The translations under genes were made by a program, and so were the position numbers. This document shows, one piece after another, positions 61,963 through 64,000 of a stretch of DNA of 64,000 nucleotides. This DNA is from Buchnera aphidicola (Schlechtendalia chinensis). Lineage in GTDB: Bacteria > Pseudomonadota > Gammaproteobacteria > Enterobacterales > Enterobacteriaceae. How positions within the stretch are numbered: position 1 is the first letter of the stretch; each line of letters opens with the position of its first letter. Location of the stretch: the NCBI RefSeq assembly GCF_001648115.1, contig NZ_CP011299.1, forward strand, positions 543,836-607,835. Reading direction: 5' to 3'. The notes beneath the pieces were generated by a model, which did not search any database, was not told the DNA's origin, and saw only the letters and a list, made by a program, of their open reading frames with translations.

Positions 61963-63338
61963 TCATTTTAAAAAAGGATTCTTGCTGTTTTTGAAATAAA
62001 AATGTATAGGATTTCCAACTATTTTTAATGACTTTATAAAAAAATTAGATAAATATTTTTTATAAGTATTAGAAATATAATTGAGTTTGTTGCCATGTAT
62101 AATAATAGTTAATGGATTTTTGCGTCCCAAATGAGCATATTTTAATTTTATTCTATTTCCTTGAACAATAGGAAGTTGATGGTTTTCTACAGCTAACTTC
62201 ATAATTCTTGTTAGTTCTGAGGTATTAAGATCCTTTGTAGAATGTTTGAAAATTTTATTAATTGACAAAAATATTTTATTAATATTTAATAAATTAATTG
62301 CAGAAATGAAATGAATATCTCCAATGTTTATTTTGCTAAACCTTTTTGATTGAATAAAAATTTTTTTTTCTAATTGGGATATTTTATCGCATTTATTAAA
62401 TACTATTATTATTCCACAACCACTATCTATGACATAATTTAAAAGAGTTAAGTCCTGATCTGATAAAGATTTTGTAATATCTATCATTAATATAACGACA
62501 TTAGCTGATTTTATAGAGCTAAACGTTTTTTTTACTGAAAATTTTTCAATATAATTGTCAATTTTATTCTTTTTTCTTATACCGGCAGTATCAATAAAAA
62601 TATAATTACTTTTTTTATAAGTTACTATGTTCCAAATACTATCTCGAGTAGTTCCTGGTTGTTTATCAGTAATCATTTTGTACGTATTCAGTATACTGTT
62701 TATTAAAGTTGATTTTCCTGCGTTTGGTTTTCCAATGACAGCAACTTTAATACAATTTGCATTGTTAATTAATCGTATTTTTTTTCCTTCTTGTTCAAGA
62801 GAATCATTCCACGTTTTTTCTCTTTTATTAAAATTTGAATAGCAAACAGTTAATAAATTCGAAAAATATTTTGTAATTAATGTATGTATTCCAATTCCAT
62901 TAGTAGCTGAAATTGCATGAATATTTTGAAAACCTAATTCATAAAAATCTATTTTAACTAAATCAGCATTCAAACCGTCAATTTTATTAACTAAAACTAA
63001 TATGTTTTTTTTGTATTTTCTAATTCTTTTTGCAATATTTAAATCTTCACTAACAATCCCTTCGCGAGCACTAACTAAAAAACATATCAAATCAGATTCT
63101 TCGATAGCAATAAAAACTTGTTCTAAAATTTTTTTGTCAATGTTTTTTTTTTACTGCTTATTCCAGAAGTATCTGAAATAATAATCTTTTTATTTTCGAT
63201 TCTTAGACATCCATATTTTCGATCTCTAGTTAATTCTGGAATATTTGATACTAACGCATTTTTGGAACATGTTAATTTATTAAATAGAGTTGATTTTCCA
63301 ACGTTAGATCTTCCGATTAATGTTACTAAAGGAAACAT
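61963..63338 (-). CDS. der: Ribosome-assembly GTPase Der (EngA), frameshifted at A10
   Basis: Double GTPase needed for 50S assembly, essential in E. coli. The first frame (63338-63123) has the first P-loop [23 protein letters not shown] and DTSGI, then runs off-register. The second frame carries the remainder: VLVNKIDG, second P-loop [27 protein letters not shown], and the KH-like C-terminus ending NPFLK. The break lies in ten A's (minus strand, 63143-63152); an eleventh A gives [19 protein letters not shown], the expected linking helix, and a 458-residue protein (E. coli 490). As the gene should be indispensable, slippage rescue is likely. bamB, which separates der and yfgM in E. coli, is absent. 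Confidence 0.9.
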
Positions 63339-63390
63339 AAAATCACCTTTTAAAGGTTAAAAATTATAATCAAAATAGTACTTTTAAACA

Positions 63391-63969
63391 CTACATATTA
63401 TTTATTTTCATATTTATAATGTCTCTCAATTGCACTTTGTCTTGAAAAAATAAACTATTTTTCCATGCTTCATAAGCTTTATTTTTATAACCTAATGCAA
63501 AAAATATATCTCCTAAAAGATCATTTTTAGCACTTTTCCAGGAATAATTATAAATGCTATTAATCGTTTTTATTGCTTGTTCTTGATTATTCAATTGAAA
63601 TTGAATTTTTGCGATATTTAAAGTTATCATATTAAGTATATTAATATCAGAAGTATATAACAAGCTTTTTTTAAGTATTAATAAAGCATTATTTAACATG
63701 TTTTTGTTTACATAAATTTTAGCTAATTTTAGAAATTTTAAGGAATCATCAGTATTATTCTTGTTAATAGCAAGAAATTTAACAGTTTCATTTATTGAGT
63801 TTCGATTATTAACATTATTCTGAATAGTATTTTTTTCAAAATTCTTTAAATGCAAATCGTTATTGAAATAATTTTTATTTAAATATATTACTATCAATAA
63901 CAATACGCAAGAAAGTAAAAAAATATTTTTTTTTAATCTTCTTAAAATTTTTTTCATCTCTATTTTCAT
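63391..63969 (-). CDS. yfgM: YfgM-like TPR membrane protein
   Basis: 192 residues (E. coli YfgM 206). A short basic N-terminus is followed by one membrane segment (about residues 15-29) and a periplasmic TPR-type helical region (LAKIYVNKNMLNNALLILKKSL, LNIAKIQFQLNNQEQAI). The C-terminal MKINN is identical to the E. coli ending region. YfgM associates with SecYEG and PpiD in E. coli. It precedes der on the minus strand, the ancestral neighbourhood (hisS-yfgM-bamB-der). A second in-frame ATG four codons in is an alternative start. Confidence 0.85.
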   Translation of the reverse strand: MKIEMKKILRRLKKNIFLLSCVLLLIVIYLNKNYFNNDLHLKNFEKNTIQNNVNNRNSINETVKFLAINKNNTDDSLKFLKLAKIYVNKNMLNNALLILKKSLLYTSDINILNMITLNIAKIQFQLNNQEQAIKTINSIYNYSWKSAKNDLLGDIFFALGYKNKAYEAWKNSLFFQDKVQLRDIINMKINNM

Positions 63970-64000
63970 TTACTTTAAAAATTAATATAAATATTTTGCA

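Overview
The window is extremely AT-rich, and its genes read like a stripped-down gamma-proteobacterial (E. coli-like) genome. Coding sequences stand in mostly ancestral order, separated by decayed AT-rich spacers. No insertion sequence, prophage, CRISPR array or local regulator gene is visible. Essential amino-acid pathways are kept (leuABCD, ilvC, ilvD, trpEG, dapF). This points to the aphid endosymbiont Buchnera aphidicola. leuABCD and trpEG both lie on the chromosome rather than on plasmids, and a mannitol PTS is present; this fits a Buchnera of gall-forming aphids (Baizongia-like). The lineage assignment is inference.

Layout. 0-5 kb: ssb (partial), dusA, dnaB, gshB, ruvX. 5-10.4 kb: a leucine cluster on the minus strand in the circularly permuted order leuB-leuC-leuD-leuA. 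10.4-11.5 kb: the longest gene-free stretch. 11.5-16 kb: trmB, mutY, yggX, murI, sbcB. 16-17.6 kb: tRNA-Asn, tRNA-Ile2, pyrE, dut. 17.8-26 kb: rpsF-rpsR-rplI, purA, hflK-hflC, miaA, mutL. 26-31.5 kb: mtlA, mtlD, pgi. 32-37.7 kb: orn, tRNA-Gly, amiB, rpmE, a miniature ftsN, hslVU, zapB. 38-42.3 kb: trpEG, fpr, coaD. 42.5-43.7 kb: an orphan protein with no recognised family. 44.5-49.4 kb: a Pit-type phosphate transporter, an MFS exporter, dapF, cyaY and the argX-hisR-proM tRNA operon. 49.5-57.3 kb: rho, trxA, rep, ilvC, ilvD, tRNA-Trp. 57.5-61.8 kb: iscS-iscU-hscB-hscA-fdx. 62-64 kb: der, yfgM.

The most striking pattern is that five otherwise full-length genes (mutY, mutL, amiB, dapF, der) are each split by one reading-frame shift. 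In mutY, mutL, dapF and der the shift sits exactly in an A10 or A11 run; in amiB an A9 run is the best candidate. Correcting by one A restores a continuous protein of about the usual length (amiB stays short because its AMIN region is missing). At least der and dapF should be indispensable, so this looks like reliance on polymerase or ribosome slippage at poly(A) tracts. Two of the five genes are themselves mutation-avoidance genes.

Other points of interest are a FtsN cut to its anchor and E-domain, an HscA without its C-terminal lid, a thioredoxin with a CNPC active site, the permuted chromosomal leu cluster, and the orphan protein with 11-residue amphipathic repeats. Functionally the window supplies leucine, valine/isoleucine, tryptophan and lysine biosynthesis to the host, an Fe-S assembly system lacking iscR and iscA, division functions, and a reduced replication, repair and translation kit.
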